Origin: Deltaproteobacteria bacterium RIFOXYD12_FULL_50_9
GTDB lineage: Bacteria; Desulfobacterota; Desulfobulbia; Desulfobulbales; CALZHT01
Direction of reading: 5' to 3'
DNA length: 6,320 nucleotides
NCBI GenBank assembly: GCA_001799225.1
Contig: MGTA01000111.1
Span: 1 to 6,320 of the forward strand
Position 1 is the stretch's first letter; every line of letters starts with the position of its first letter. This document shows positions 1 through 5,685 of this stretch, piece after piece. A program made the position numbers and the translations under genes. Under the pieces are notes generated by a model. It searched no databases, was not told where the DNA came from, and saw nothing but the letters and a program-made list of their open reading frames with translations.

Positions 1-637
1 AATCCTGGCACTGGAAATTATTACCTTCTGCCGCCATATGAACATCTAAATTTTTATCTGGGTAGGCCATTGAAGAATCAAGATCACCATGTTTGACTGC
101 ATCGCCTCCACCGCCGAAAAAGTGACAAGAACCACAGTTATCTCGAACAGGTTTGCCGACATTTTGGGCCACCCGCAGCAGGTCAACGGTGCTGGTTGGA
201 AGGCCGGCACCGGTTGGTTCCTTGGTATAGGTGCCGGTGGTATCATGACAAACAAGACAATCGACCTTGGTCGGATCCGAAAAATCAAATTTGGCATCTT
301 CCCAGCCATAACCTATATGACAACTGGTACACCGCGGCCAGTTAGCGCTAATTGATGTGCAGTAGTTATTAATGGAATCCTTTTTGCCATGGCTTACGGT
401 CTTGCTGTTGATCGTTTGAGGGAGCGACCAAGTCCAGTGAGAGGTTTTCATTACTGCCAGAGCTTGATCCTTATGGCATTCAAGACACTGTTTGGTAACC
501 TCTGGGCCGTTTTTTACCGGTTCCCGCACCAGAGTTGTATGATCTGTTGCCAGTAGAGGGCTTGCAAAGAGAGCACCTCCTCCCAGCACAGCCGCCAAGA
601 TCAAACTTTTAAGGTTTTTTGATGAATGTGTTTGCAC
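1..637 (-). CDS. Octaheme c-type cytochrome, tetrathionate-reductase-like (OTR) family, C-terminus cut by window edge
   Basis: An open frame of 212 codons starts at GTG (635-637) and runs off the left edge without a stop. The GTG is preceded by GAAGGAG at good spacing; the overlapping TTG is in a frame that stops early. Residues 8-30 form a signal peptide (Lys, hydrophobic stretch, LLA) with cleavage likely after Ala30, so the protein is exported. Four CxxCH haem motifs are complete: C51-H55, C103-H107, C127-H131 and C168-H172. A fifth probably begins at C210 and is cut. Spacing and surrounding motifs (HWTW at 67, GYGWED at 109, VDCLVCHDTT at 125, CHFFGGGGD at 171, KHGD at 182) match, from memory, the octaheme family typified by Shewanella OTR. 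That enzyme reduces tetrathionate, nitrite and hydroxylamine in vitro and has a Lys-ligated active-site haem; its physiological role is unsettled. The total of eight haems is inferred from the family. It probably forms an operon with the monoheme cytochrome 65 bp upstream. Confidence 0.88.
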   Translation of the reverse strand, partial: MQTHSSKNLKSLILAAVLGGGALFASPLLATDHTTLVREPVKNGPEVTKQCLECHKDQALAVMKTSHWTWSLPQTINSKTVSHGKKDSINNYCTSISANWPRCTSCHIGYGWEDAKFDFSDPTKVDCLVCHDTTGTYTKEPTGAGLPTSTVDLLRVAQNVGKPVRDNCGSCHFFGGGGDAVKHGDLDSSMAYPDKNLDVHMAAEGNNFQCQD

Positions 638-643
638 AAATTA

Positions 644-649
644 CTCCTT
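644..649 (-). promoter_or_regulatory. Shine-Dalgarno of the octaheme cytochrome
   Basis: The minus strand reads AAGGAG six bases before the GTG at 637-635. This site decides the non-ATG start of the octaheme cytochrome, since no in-frame ATG lies nearby and the first residues after GTG make a standard signal peptide. Confidence 0.8.
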
Positions 650-702
650 CAAAATTGAGAGATTATCTTTAGATATTCATCATGTTTGTCTAATAATGGC
701 AA

Positions 703-1026
703 TTATCCGCAAGTTTGTGGAGTAGGCGAATCCATGGCATGATCGCGCAAGAACTGCCGGATATCAACAAGATCACTTTCAGTCAAGCCCTTGAACGGTT
801 CCGGATTTATTTGGTGATGGTTCTCATCAAAAAATCGATCCCATTGATTCATTGTTTTTGAAAGCGGGGTAAGCTCGACACTGGTTCCGCCCTTCATGTG
901 ACAGGTCTTACAGTTCTTTTTATATAGAAATTTTCCTTTTTTAGGGTTCCCTTGGGATGCATAAACGCTGGTAACGGCAAATGCGACCAGTAAGACAACA
1001 ACAACACTTTTCATTAACTCTTTCAT
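703..1026 (-). CDS. Small exported monoheme c-type cytochrome
   Basis: This encodes a 107-residue precursor. An ATG at 1038 would add four residues, but its own codons contain the GGAGGAG ribosome site, so the ATG at 1026 is the better start. Residues 1-23 form a signal peptide (Lys-rich start, VVVVLLVAFAV core, cleavage after a YAS-type site). The mature part has one haem motif, CKTCH, at 39-43, followed by helical sequence with Met59, His70-His71 and Met98. Any of these could be the sixth haem ligand, and Met98 near the C-terminus would suit a class I fold. The protein ends in a TCG tail whose Cys106 is not part of a haem motif. Cytochromes of this size act as soluble periplasmic electron carriers. 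Its position 65 bp upstream of the octaheme cytochrome on the same strand suggests it is that protein's electron donor or acceptor (inference). The exact family is not certain. Confidence 0.88.
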   Translation of the reverse strand: MKELMKSVVVVLLVAFAVTSVYASQGNPKKGKFLYKKNCKTCHMKGGTSVELTPLSKTMNQWDRFFDENHHQINPEPFKGLTESDLVDIRQFLRDHAMDSPTPQTCG

Positions 1027-1029
1027 ATT

Positions 1030-1036
1030 CTCCTCC
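1030..1036 (-). promoter_or_regulatory. Shine-Dalgarno of the monoheme cytochrome
   Basis: The minus strand reads GGAGGAG three bases before the ATG at 1026-1024 (five from the GGAGG core). It overlaps the codons after the upstream ATG at 1038 and so argues for the shorter start. Confidence 0.75.
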
Positions 1037-1154
1037 ATCAGTTATCGGATTGCGCCTCATTGTTTGGAATATTATTTATTGCTAATATATTGAGGCAAAA
1101 AAAAAGCAATTAAGGCTCTTGGGTTATGCTTATGTCGAGGTTATGATAGCTGAG

Positions 1155-1189
1155 TTATAGTAATTTAAGTATTTCCTTAATTACTATAA
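1155..1189. promoter_or_regulatory. Inverted repeat overlapping the -10 region, possible operator
   Basis: TTATAGTAATT (1155-1165) is the exact reverse complement of AATTACTATAA (1179-1189), an 11-bp dyad with a 13-bp centre. The pairing continues inward as TAAG/CTTA with one bulged base. The right arm overlaps the predicted -10 box and start site of the cytochrome promoter and the left arm lies about 15-25 bp downstream, which is a typical position for a repressor site. It could instead be an RNA hairpin at the 5' end of the transcript. The regulator is unknown. Confidence 0.4.
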
Positions 1190-1215
1190 TAGCAAAGAAG
1201 AAAGATGTCTGTCAA
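1186..1215 (-). promoter_or_regulatory. Putative sigma70-type promoter of the cytochrome operon
   Basis: On the minus strand a perfect TTGACA (-35, 1215-1210) is followed after 18 bp by TATTAT (-10, 1191-1186, five of six consensus bases). Transcription would start near 1179, leaving a leader of about 150 nt before the monoheme cytochrome. It lies in the 321-bp gap between the TPR genes and the cytochromes and faces the cytochromes, so they can be transcribed independently of the TPR operon. No experiment supports it; the call rests on match quality and position. Confidence 0.55.
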
Positions 1216-1270
1216 CCGATTTGTTGAAATTTAAAAAGGAATTTAAAACCTGCAGATCTCAGAAGAAGTT

Positions 1271-1306
1271 TGTTGTTGTGTGGTTTAAGAAGTTCACACA
1301 ACAACA
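1271..1306. repeat. Perfect 12-bp inverted repeat with 12-nt loop
   Basis: TGTTGTTGTGTG (1271-1282) and its exact complement CACACAACAACA (1295-1306) flank a 12-nt loop. It lies 54 bp past the stop codon of the downstream TPR gene. As a minus-strand RNA hairpin it is followed by AACUUCUUCU, which is pyrimidine-rich but not a true U-tract, so it is at best an unusual terminator or a 3'-end-stabilising hairpin. The AACTTCTT of the loop is repeated just outside the stem on the minus strand. Confidence 0.6.
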
Positions 1307-1333
1307 GAAGTCGAGGTCTCCTGGTAAAGCTTC

Positions 1334-1358
1334 AACCTGTTATCTGTGACCGCAGGTT
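1334..1358 (-). terminator. Weak hairpin just past the stop of the second TPR gene
   Basis: AACCTG (1334-1339) pairs with CAGGTT (1353-1358) around a 13-nt loop, starting two bases after the stop codon at 1362-1360. The downstream minus-strand bases (GAAGCTTT) are only partly T-rich. It may contribute to transcript ending together with the larger hairpin at 1271-1306. The stem is short, so the call is tentative. Confidence 0.25.
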
Positions 1359-1359
1359 C

Positions 1360-3285
1360 TTAACGGCTGCCTGCTAGTTTTTGGGTGATGATTGCCAGTC
1401 GTTTTTGCACCATTGCCTGATCCGTGTCGGATTTGTTCAAGCTGACCAGTAACAATTGTTTTGCATCCTTTAGCCGGTTTTGCCGTTCGAGGATAACGGC
1501 CAGTTTTAAATAGGTAGGGCCAACCTCTGGATCAAGCGTAATTGCCTTCCTGAAATACTCTTCACTTTCCAGCAAGCGGCCTTTGTCACGATAGGCCAAA
1601 CCGAGATTGACATAACCTGAATAAAAGAGAGGATCGTAACGCAAGACTTCCTGGAATTCCCGGATTGCAGAATCAAGATCTCCCCTGATGACCTGTAAGA
1701 TCCCGAGATTGGTATGAACTCCGGCCAGGCTGACATCTTTGAGGGTCAGAGCCTTGTTCTGGGCAGCAAAGGCCTCGTTAATGCGGCCCTGGACCTTATA
1801 AATTACGCCAAGATTCATGAAGCTGCTGCTGTTATCCGGATCGAGCTCAATTGCCCGGAGCAGTTCGCTTTCGGCAAGATCTATTTTGCCGACGTTTGAA
1901 TATGCGACGCCAAGATTCTCATGGCTCCTGGCATAACCGGGTGATTTGGCAACCACATCCGACCATAGGCTGATCGAGCTCTTCCATACCTGGTTGCGTT
2001 GCCAGGTAAGTGTGATTGAGCTTAGAAGTATCAGCAAAAATATAGTGCTTAAATATCGAATATGGTTGGTTAATAATCGGCTGGCTTCGGCTACGGTTGC
2101 GGTGATCAGAAAAATCGAGGGTAGATAGAGCCGATGTTCAAAGACCAGTTCGAGCGGGATAAAGGATGATTCTATGAGCAGATTGACGAGGAAAAAAAGA
2201 GTGGCAAAGGCCGGCAGGCGATAGCGGCGATAGAGCAGAAAAACACAGGCCGGCATGGCGAGAATAATTAAGATGGCCGGCAAGGTCTGGGGTGGGTTTA
2301 GAATGCCGTGCGATAAGGGAAAATCGTAACAGAGGTTGAGTCGCGATGGCAGAGGCAGGACGAGCAGGGTGAGATAATGGACAATCACCCGTGATTCGGT
2401 GAGCAAACGCTCGCTCAGCGTGAAGTGCCGGTTGGCATAACCGTTTATAAGGGCAGACCATGGATCTGTTCCCATGTACAACCAACCGAGAAAAAAGAAA
2501 ATCAGCCCTGCGCCGCTGAAATAAATCAGAGCCCTGCTCAGGGATTTTTGGGTGAGATCACGGAAAAAGAACCATTCGTAGGTTGCCAGCACTATTGGTA
2601 GCATAGCAGCGTTTTCCTTGGAGATCAGGGCGAAAAAACCGCAGATGCCGCTGGCCGTAAAAAACAGGAGGGCTTTGGATTTTTGGCTGATCTGCTGGCG
2701 GCCCAAAACGTAGAAGAGCATAGACAGCAGAAAAAAGAGAGCCGACATGGCGGTCATGCGCTGTACAATGTAGGTGACGCCGTTGGTCTGGACCGGATGG
2801 ACCAGCCAGATCAAGGCAGCGGCCAGGGCTGGATAGAATTTGTTCTGGTAACGGTTGGCGAGGGTTGGTAGAGCTAGGGTGAGCAGGACGAGGAAATAAA
2901 TACATATTCCGCAGGCAATATGGATTGCCAGGTTGACAAGATGATAACCCCAGACCTCATAACCGCCGAAATAATAGTTCAGGGCAAAGCTGATGTTGGA
3001 AAGCCAGCGGTATTTTGCCGGGCTCTTGGTGGCGGCGTCGGCCAGATCGGCTAACGAAAGGGAAGCAATTTTAATATGGGGATTTTCAACGATATTCCCA
3101 AAATCGTCAAAATGAAAGGGTGCATCAAAGGTGTTGGCATAGCAGGCAATGGCGGCAGCCAGGATGAGGAGAATGGCCAGGACATGGGAGATGTCCGACT
3201 TGTCCGACTTGTCCGACCAGTCCGACTTGTCCGAAATTTTTAGCAAACTGTTCACGGTGTCGGCTTTTCTTGCGGGTTTTTCCAT
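1360..3285 (-). CDS. TMTC-like GT-C membrane glycosyltransferase with C-terminal TPR repeats, second paralog
   Basis: This encodes 641 residues from the ATG at 3285. The GTG at 3255 (Val11), which overlaps the upstream TGA as GTGA, is an equally plausible start; neither has a strong Shine-Dalgarno. Residues 18-31 are an SDK-type repeat encoded by a 9-bp minisatellite and should lie in the cytoplasm. TM1 (about 34-50) is followed by FHFDDF with Asp60-Asp61, where GT-C enzymes carry their catalytic acidic residue in the first periplasmic loop. About ten further membrane segments follow to about residue 428, with HPVQTN (163), KENAAM (223), a DUF1736-like stretch with LPLPS (310), and EHRLYLPS (383). 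These resemble the TMTC protein O-mannosyltransferases (GT105) from memory. Five TPRs (about 452-619) should face the periplasm. It is likely to transfer a sugar from a lipid carrier; substrate and acceptor are unknown. It is clearly homologous to the gene immediately upstream. Confidence 0.82.
   Translation of the reverse strand: MEKPARKADTVNSLLKISDKSDWSDKSDKSDISHVLAILLILAAAIACYANTFDAPFHFDDFGNIVENPHIKIASLSLADLADAATKSPAKYRWLSNISFALNYYFGGYEVWGYHLVNLAIHIACGICIYFLVLLTLALPTLANRYQNKFYPALAAALIWLVHPVQTNGVTYIVQRMTAMSALFFLLSMLFYVLGRQQISQKSKALLFFTASGICGFFALISKENAAMLPIVLATYEWFFFRDLTQKSLSRALIYFSGAGLIFFFLGWLYMGTDPWSALINGYANRHFTLSERLLTESRVIVHYLTLLVLPLPSRLNLCYDFPLSHGILNPPQTLPAILIILAMPACVFLLYRRYRLPAFATLFFLVNLLIESSFIPLELVFEHRLYLPSIFLITATVAEASRLLTNHIRYLSTIFLLILLSSITLTWQRNQVWKSSISLWSDVVAKSPGYARSHENLGVAYSNVGKIDLAESELLRAIELDPDNSSSFMNLGVIYKVQGRINEAFAAQNKALTLKDVSLAGVHTNLGILQVIRGDLDSAIREFQEVLRYDPLFYSGYVNLGLAYRDKGRLLESEEYFRKAITLDPEVGPTYLKLAVILERQNRLKDAKQLLLVSLNKSDTDQAMVQKRLAIITQKLAGSR
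3193..3237. repeat. 9-bp minisatellite, five units, inside the start of the second TPR gene
   Basis: On the plus strand the unit GTCCGACTT occurs at 3193, 3202 and 3220, with variants GTCCGACCA at 3211 and GTCCGAAAT at 3229. A 9-bp period keeps frame, so the array encodes repeated Ser-Asp-Lys/Trp at residues 18-31 on the minus strand. The paralog upstream lacks it at the matching place. The near identity of units suggests recent slippage or insertion. Confidence 0.9.
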
Positions 3286-5450
3286 GCTTGCCTGGCCAAA
3301 GCCTGGTTCAGTAGTTTTCGGCTTTCATCGGCTTGTTCCGGAGAGAGAGCAATCGCCTCGTTGAGATAACTGATGGCTTTATCCACCTTGTCTTCCTGTA
3401 GTAGCTCCCTGGCCCAGGTCTGATAGGCCCTGATCATCGGATATCCCTTTTTCCAGGCCTCCCGAAACTGCTCAAAGGCCTTATCTTGCTTGCCCATGTC
3501 TTCGTAAGTGATAGCAAGGGTGATATAGGCATCGAGATAATCGGGCTCGAGGTCGATAGCGGCCCTGGCGTGGTTGATTGATTGCTGGAAGTCGCCCAAC
3601 CGCCAGTAAACGATTCCTAAATTATTATGGATCTTGGCCGGGTCAATATTAGGCAGTTGCAAGGCCTTTAAAAAGGCTGCTTTAGCCTCTTCAAGACGAT
3701 TTTGTCGTTCGTAGGCAGAACCAATATTTTGGTAGGCATAACCGTTGCCGGGGTCAAGCGTGATGGCTTTAAGCATAAGTTCTTCTGCCTTAATGTGGTT
3801 GCCGGACTTGCCGTAAACAGCGCCGAGAGTCACGTATGCATCCGAGTAATCAGGATTTAGATTTAAAGCGATATTGAGCTCAGTGAGGGCTTGCTGATGA
3901 TCTTGACGTTTAAAGAAGACGATGCCCAGGTTGTGGTGGATTTTGACCTGATCTGCATCCTTTTTGGAAAGGGCGATCTGGGACATGGCAAGGGCTTCAT
4001 CCAGTCGGTTTTGTTTTTCACAGAGAACCGCCAGGTTGGTATAGCTGTAGCTCGACTCCGGGTCAAGCTCAATGGCTTTGCGGAGTTCCGATTCAGCCTC
4101 AGCAAAACGTTTTTCATGAAGGAGTGCTTTGCCGAGATTGGCGTGGCCGCGCATCAGGCCCGGGGATTTTTTTACTACATCGTTCCAGAGAGATGTCGAG
4201 GTTGCCCAGACTGTATTGCGCTGCCAGGTGGCAAAAGAGAGAAGAGTAATCAGAATGATGATTGTGGCCTTGGCGGCAGCAGGATGATAACGGTCGAGCA
4301 GTTGGGCCAGGTATACTGCCGCGCTGAGCAGCAGAAACATAGAGGGCAGGTAGAGGCGGTGTTCGAAAATGATTTCGAGCGGTATAATACTGGATTCGAT
4401 TATCAGATTGCCGAGAAACCAGAACAGGGCAAAGGCTAAAAGCCTGTGGTGCTTAAAAAGGTAAACGATCAGCGCTGCTGCGCCGGCGAGGCCGAGAAAG
4501 GCGAACCAGGTGGACGGCGGAGCAAACAGGGAGTGTGAGATGATGAAATCATGGTTGATGTTTAAGTGGCTGGGCAGGGGTAAAAACAGGAGCCAGAGAT
4601 AAAAAAACACTACGCGTGGTTGGGTTAGCAGTCTTTCGGTCATGGTGAAATTCCGCTCAGCATAGCCGGCGGATATGGCGGCAATCGGATTTTCGCCATA
4701 GTAGAGCCAGGCGAGGATAAAAATCAAGAGCAGGGAGAGAGCAGTGCAGATTATAATGCGCAGTAGACTGGTGTGCCGGTTTGGCTCGCTAATAAAAAAA
4801 TATTCATAGGCCAGGACCATTATCGGCAGCATGGCCGCATTTTCTTTACAGCCCAGGGCTAGGATGGCAAGGAGCAGGCTGGCGCCGAACATTGCCATTT
4901 TTTTTGTCGGGTTGGCGCTGGAAAGTCGAGCGTGGATGTAACTGAGCAGAGCACTGATTTCAAAAAAGGCCGCCATGCTGGTCATGCGCTGGACAATGTA
5001 GGTTACTGTATTGGTCTGAATCGGATGGACAAGCCAGAGCAGGGTTGCGGCCAGGGCGATTTCATCAGGTCGTTTGCAGATTCCAGCCAATAATGGTTGA
5101 TGCAGAGTAAGACGAAAAAGAAAAAAAACGGCTATTCCGGTCATGATATGAATCAGAAGGTTGACTAGATGATAGCCCCAGACATCCTGGCCAAAAAAAT
5201 AGTAGGTAACTGCAAAGGAGAGGTTGGCTACCCAGCGTTGGCTGATCTTGCTGTGGCTGGCGGCAGCGAGCAGTTTGTCCGGCGACAGATTCTGGATCCT
5301 GAGATAAGGGCTCTCGACAATGTTATGGAAATCATCAAAGACAAAAGGCGCCTTAAATGAATTGGCATATACAAGAAACGCCAGTACAACGATACAACCG
5401 ATTGCCGCAGCGTTAAATTTTGTAATTAATTTTTGGTTAGTTATCAGCAT
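3252..5450 (-). CDS. TMTC-like GT-C membrane glycosyltransferase with C-terminal TPR repeats, first paralog
   Basis: This encodes 732 residues and is the first gene of the pair; its TGA (3254-3252) overlaps the start of the second. TM1 (about 13-29) is followed by FVFDDF with Asp39-Asp40, the expected GT-C acidic site in the first external loop. Further motifs are GYHLVN (92), HPIQTN (142), KENAAM (202), LPLPS (290) and EHRLYLPS (363), in the same order and spacing as the second paralog. About ten more membrane segments end near 408. After a TWQRN linker come about eight TPRs (433-704), which would sit in the periplasm as a protein-binding scaffold. The closest described family, from memory, is TMTC (GT105, DUF1736), which O-mannosylates secreted proteins from a dolichol-linked donor; in bacteria the donor would be an undecaprenyl-linked sugar (inference). 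Function in bacteria is not established to my knowledge. No clear Shine-Dalgarno precedes the ATG at 5450, and no earlier in-frame ATG is seen nearby. Confidence 0.85.
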   Translation of the reverse strand: MLITNQKLITKFNAAAIGCIVVLAFLVYANSFKAPFVFDDFHNIVESPYLRIQNLSPDKLLAAASHSKISQRWVANLSFAVTYYFFGQDVWGYHLVNLLIHIMTGIAVFFLFRLTLHQPLLAGICKRPDEIALAATLLWLVHPIQTNTVTYIVQRMTSMAAFFEISALLSYIHARLSSANPTKKMAMFGASLLLAILALGCKENAAMLPIMVLAYEYFFISEPNRHTSLLRIIICTALSLLLIFILAWLYYGENPIAAISAGYAERNFTMTERLLTQPRVVFFYLWLLFLPLPSHLNINHDFIISHSLFAPPSTWFAFLGLAGAAALIVYLFKHHRLLAFALFWFLGNLIIESSIIPLEIIFEHRLYLPSMFLLLSAAVYLAQLLDRYHPAAAKATIIILITLLSFATWQRNTVWATSTSLWNDVVKKSPGLMRGHANLGKALLHEKRFAEAESELRKAIELDPESSYSYTNLAVLCEKQNRLDEALAMSQIALSKKDADQVKIHHNLGIVFFKRQDHQQALTELNIALNLNPDYSDAYVTLGAVYGKSGNHIKAEELMLKAITLDPGNGYAYQNIGSAYERQNRLEEAKAAFLKALQLPNIDPAKIHNNLGIVYWRLGDFQQSINHARAAIDLEPDYLDAYITLAITYEDMGKQDKAFEQFREAWKKGYPMIRAYQTWARELLQEDKVDKAISYLNEAIALSPEQADESRKLLNQALARQAWKNPQEKPTP

Positions 5451-5470
5451 GGTGTTAATTTGTAATGCTC

Positions 5471-5505
5471 AGGTTGTTTAGTCTGTAGCTTGTAGGTTGT
5501 TAGCC
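5471..5505. repeat. Degenerate 7-bp repeat cluster, left copy
   Basis: AGGTTGTTTAG (5471) recurs as AGGTTGTTAG (5494), and TGTAGCT/TGTAGGT (5484-5497) are adjacent 7-mers. GTAGGTTGTTAGCC (5492-5505) is an imperfect inverted match (11 of 14) to GGCTAATAGACTAC at 5580-5593, so the two clusters face each other across the TPR promoter. The cluster lies in the TPR leader. Confidence 0.45.
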
Positions 5506-5521
5506 GTCGAGTATTAACCGC

Positions 5522-5530
5522 ATTATAGCA
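5522..5530 (-). promoter_or_regulatory. Putative extended -10 promoter of the TPR operon
   Basis: The minus strand carries TGCTATAAT (5530-5522), a perfect extended -10 element. The -35 region at the usual distance is poor (ATCCCG), as is common for extended -10 promoters. Transcription would begin near 5515, giving a leader of about 65 nt before the ATG at 5450. Confidence 0.5.
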
Positions 5531-5574
5531 GTTATTGATAAGTTCGGGATTTCGTATGGTAACCATGTTTTTTT

Positions 5575-5600
5575 CTACAGGCTAATAGACTACAGCCTAA
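5575..5600. repeat. Degenerate 7-bp repeat cluster, right copy (inverted)
   Basis: Read on the minus strand the segment breaks into TAGGCTG, TAGTCTA and TTAGCCTG, variants of the same 7-mer as the left cluster, in opposite orientation. Together with the left copy it brackets about 75 bp holding the TPR promoter. It could be a remnant of a small dispersed repeat; that is inference. Confidence 0.4.
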
Positions 5601-5611
5601 TTGTGCGTACT

Positions 5612-5632
5612 GTAAACCGTAAACCGTAAACC
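5612..5632. repeat. Three perfect tandem copies of GTAAACC
   Basis: GTAAACC occurs three times head to tail (5612, 5619, 5626). It lies upstream of the methyltransferase start and just before a small hairpin (CCGGCAAC 5631-5638 with GTTGCGG 5646-5652, one bulged base). The 7-bp period equals that of the two flanking degenerate clusters. Confidence 0.85.
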
Positions 5633-5652
5633 GGCAACCTTAGTAGTTGCGG

Positions 5653-5685
5653 ATGGCTAAAAAAATGAGAAAAGTCAGGGGATGA
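5653..5685 (+). CDS. Possible 10-codon leader peptide coupled to the methyltransferase
   Basis: ATG at 5653 opens a frame reading MAKKMRKVRG and ending in TGA at 5683-5685, which overlaps the methyltransferase ATG at 5682 as ATGA. Such overlap can couple translation. The methyltransferase's only purine-rich motif (AGGGG) lies too close to its ATG for normal initiation, which makes coupling attractive. There is no good ribosome site before the leader ATG, and an open frame of this length occurs often by chance. Confidence 0.2.
   Translation: MAKKMRKVRG

Larger units (their letters stand above)
1039..1359. other. Intergenic region between the TPR operon and the cytochrome operon
   Basis: No convincing gene is seen in these 321 bp on either strand. 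The region is AT-rich. It holds the 3' hairpins of the TPR operon (1334-1358 and 1271-1306), the cytochrome promoter (1186-1215), the dyad at 1155-1189, and in the cytochrome leader a run of nine T on the minus strand (1105-1097). A short GCCTCA/TGAGGC pair (1054-1059 and 1091-1096) flanks an AT-rich stretch of about 31 bp. Confidence 0.7.

Noticed and set aside
46..355. Open frames on both strands (87 and 88 codons) inside the left end
   Set aside because: Both overlap the octaheme cytochrome frame, which has a signal peptide and four haem motifs. The alternative translations show no recognisable features.
703..1038. Start of the monoheme cytochrome at the ATG at 1038
   Set aside because: The Shine-Dalgarno GGAGGAG lies inside the first codons after this ATG and is correctly spaced for the ATG at 1026.
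2138..2905. Two 115-codon minus-strand frames
   Set aside because: They are out-of-frame shadows inside the second TMTC-like gene, rich in Pro, Arg and His as expected from frame-shifted coding sequence.
3193..3237. Short CRISPR-like array
   Set aside because: The units are 9 bp and directly adjacent with no spacers, so this is a tandem minisatellite.
3149..3364. 71-codon plus-strand frame over the minisatellite
   Set aside because: Its SDLSDLSDQSDLSD stretch is just the 9-bp repeat read on the other strand, and it overlaps the junction of two supported genes.
3891..4439. 182-codon plus-strand open frame
   Set aside because: It is antisense to the membrane/TPR junction of the first paralog, whose translation is strongly supported, and it shows no domain-like sequence.
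5556..5574. Hairpin ATGGT-A-ACCAT followed by seven T as a terminator
   Set aside because: The stem is five base pairs around a single base and cannot form a real loop, and no gene ends upstream of it on the plus strand.
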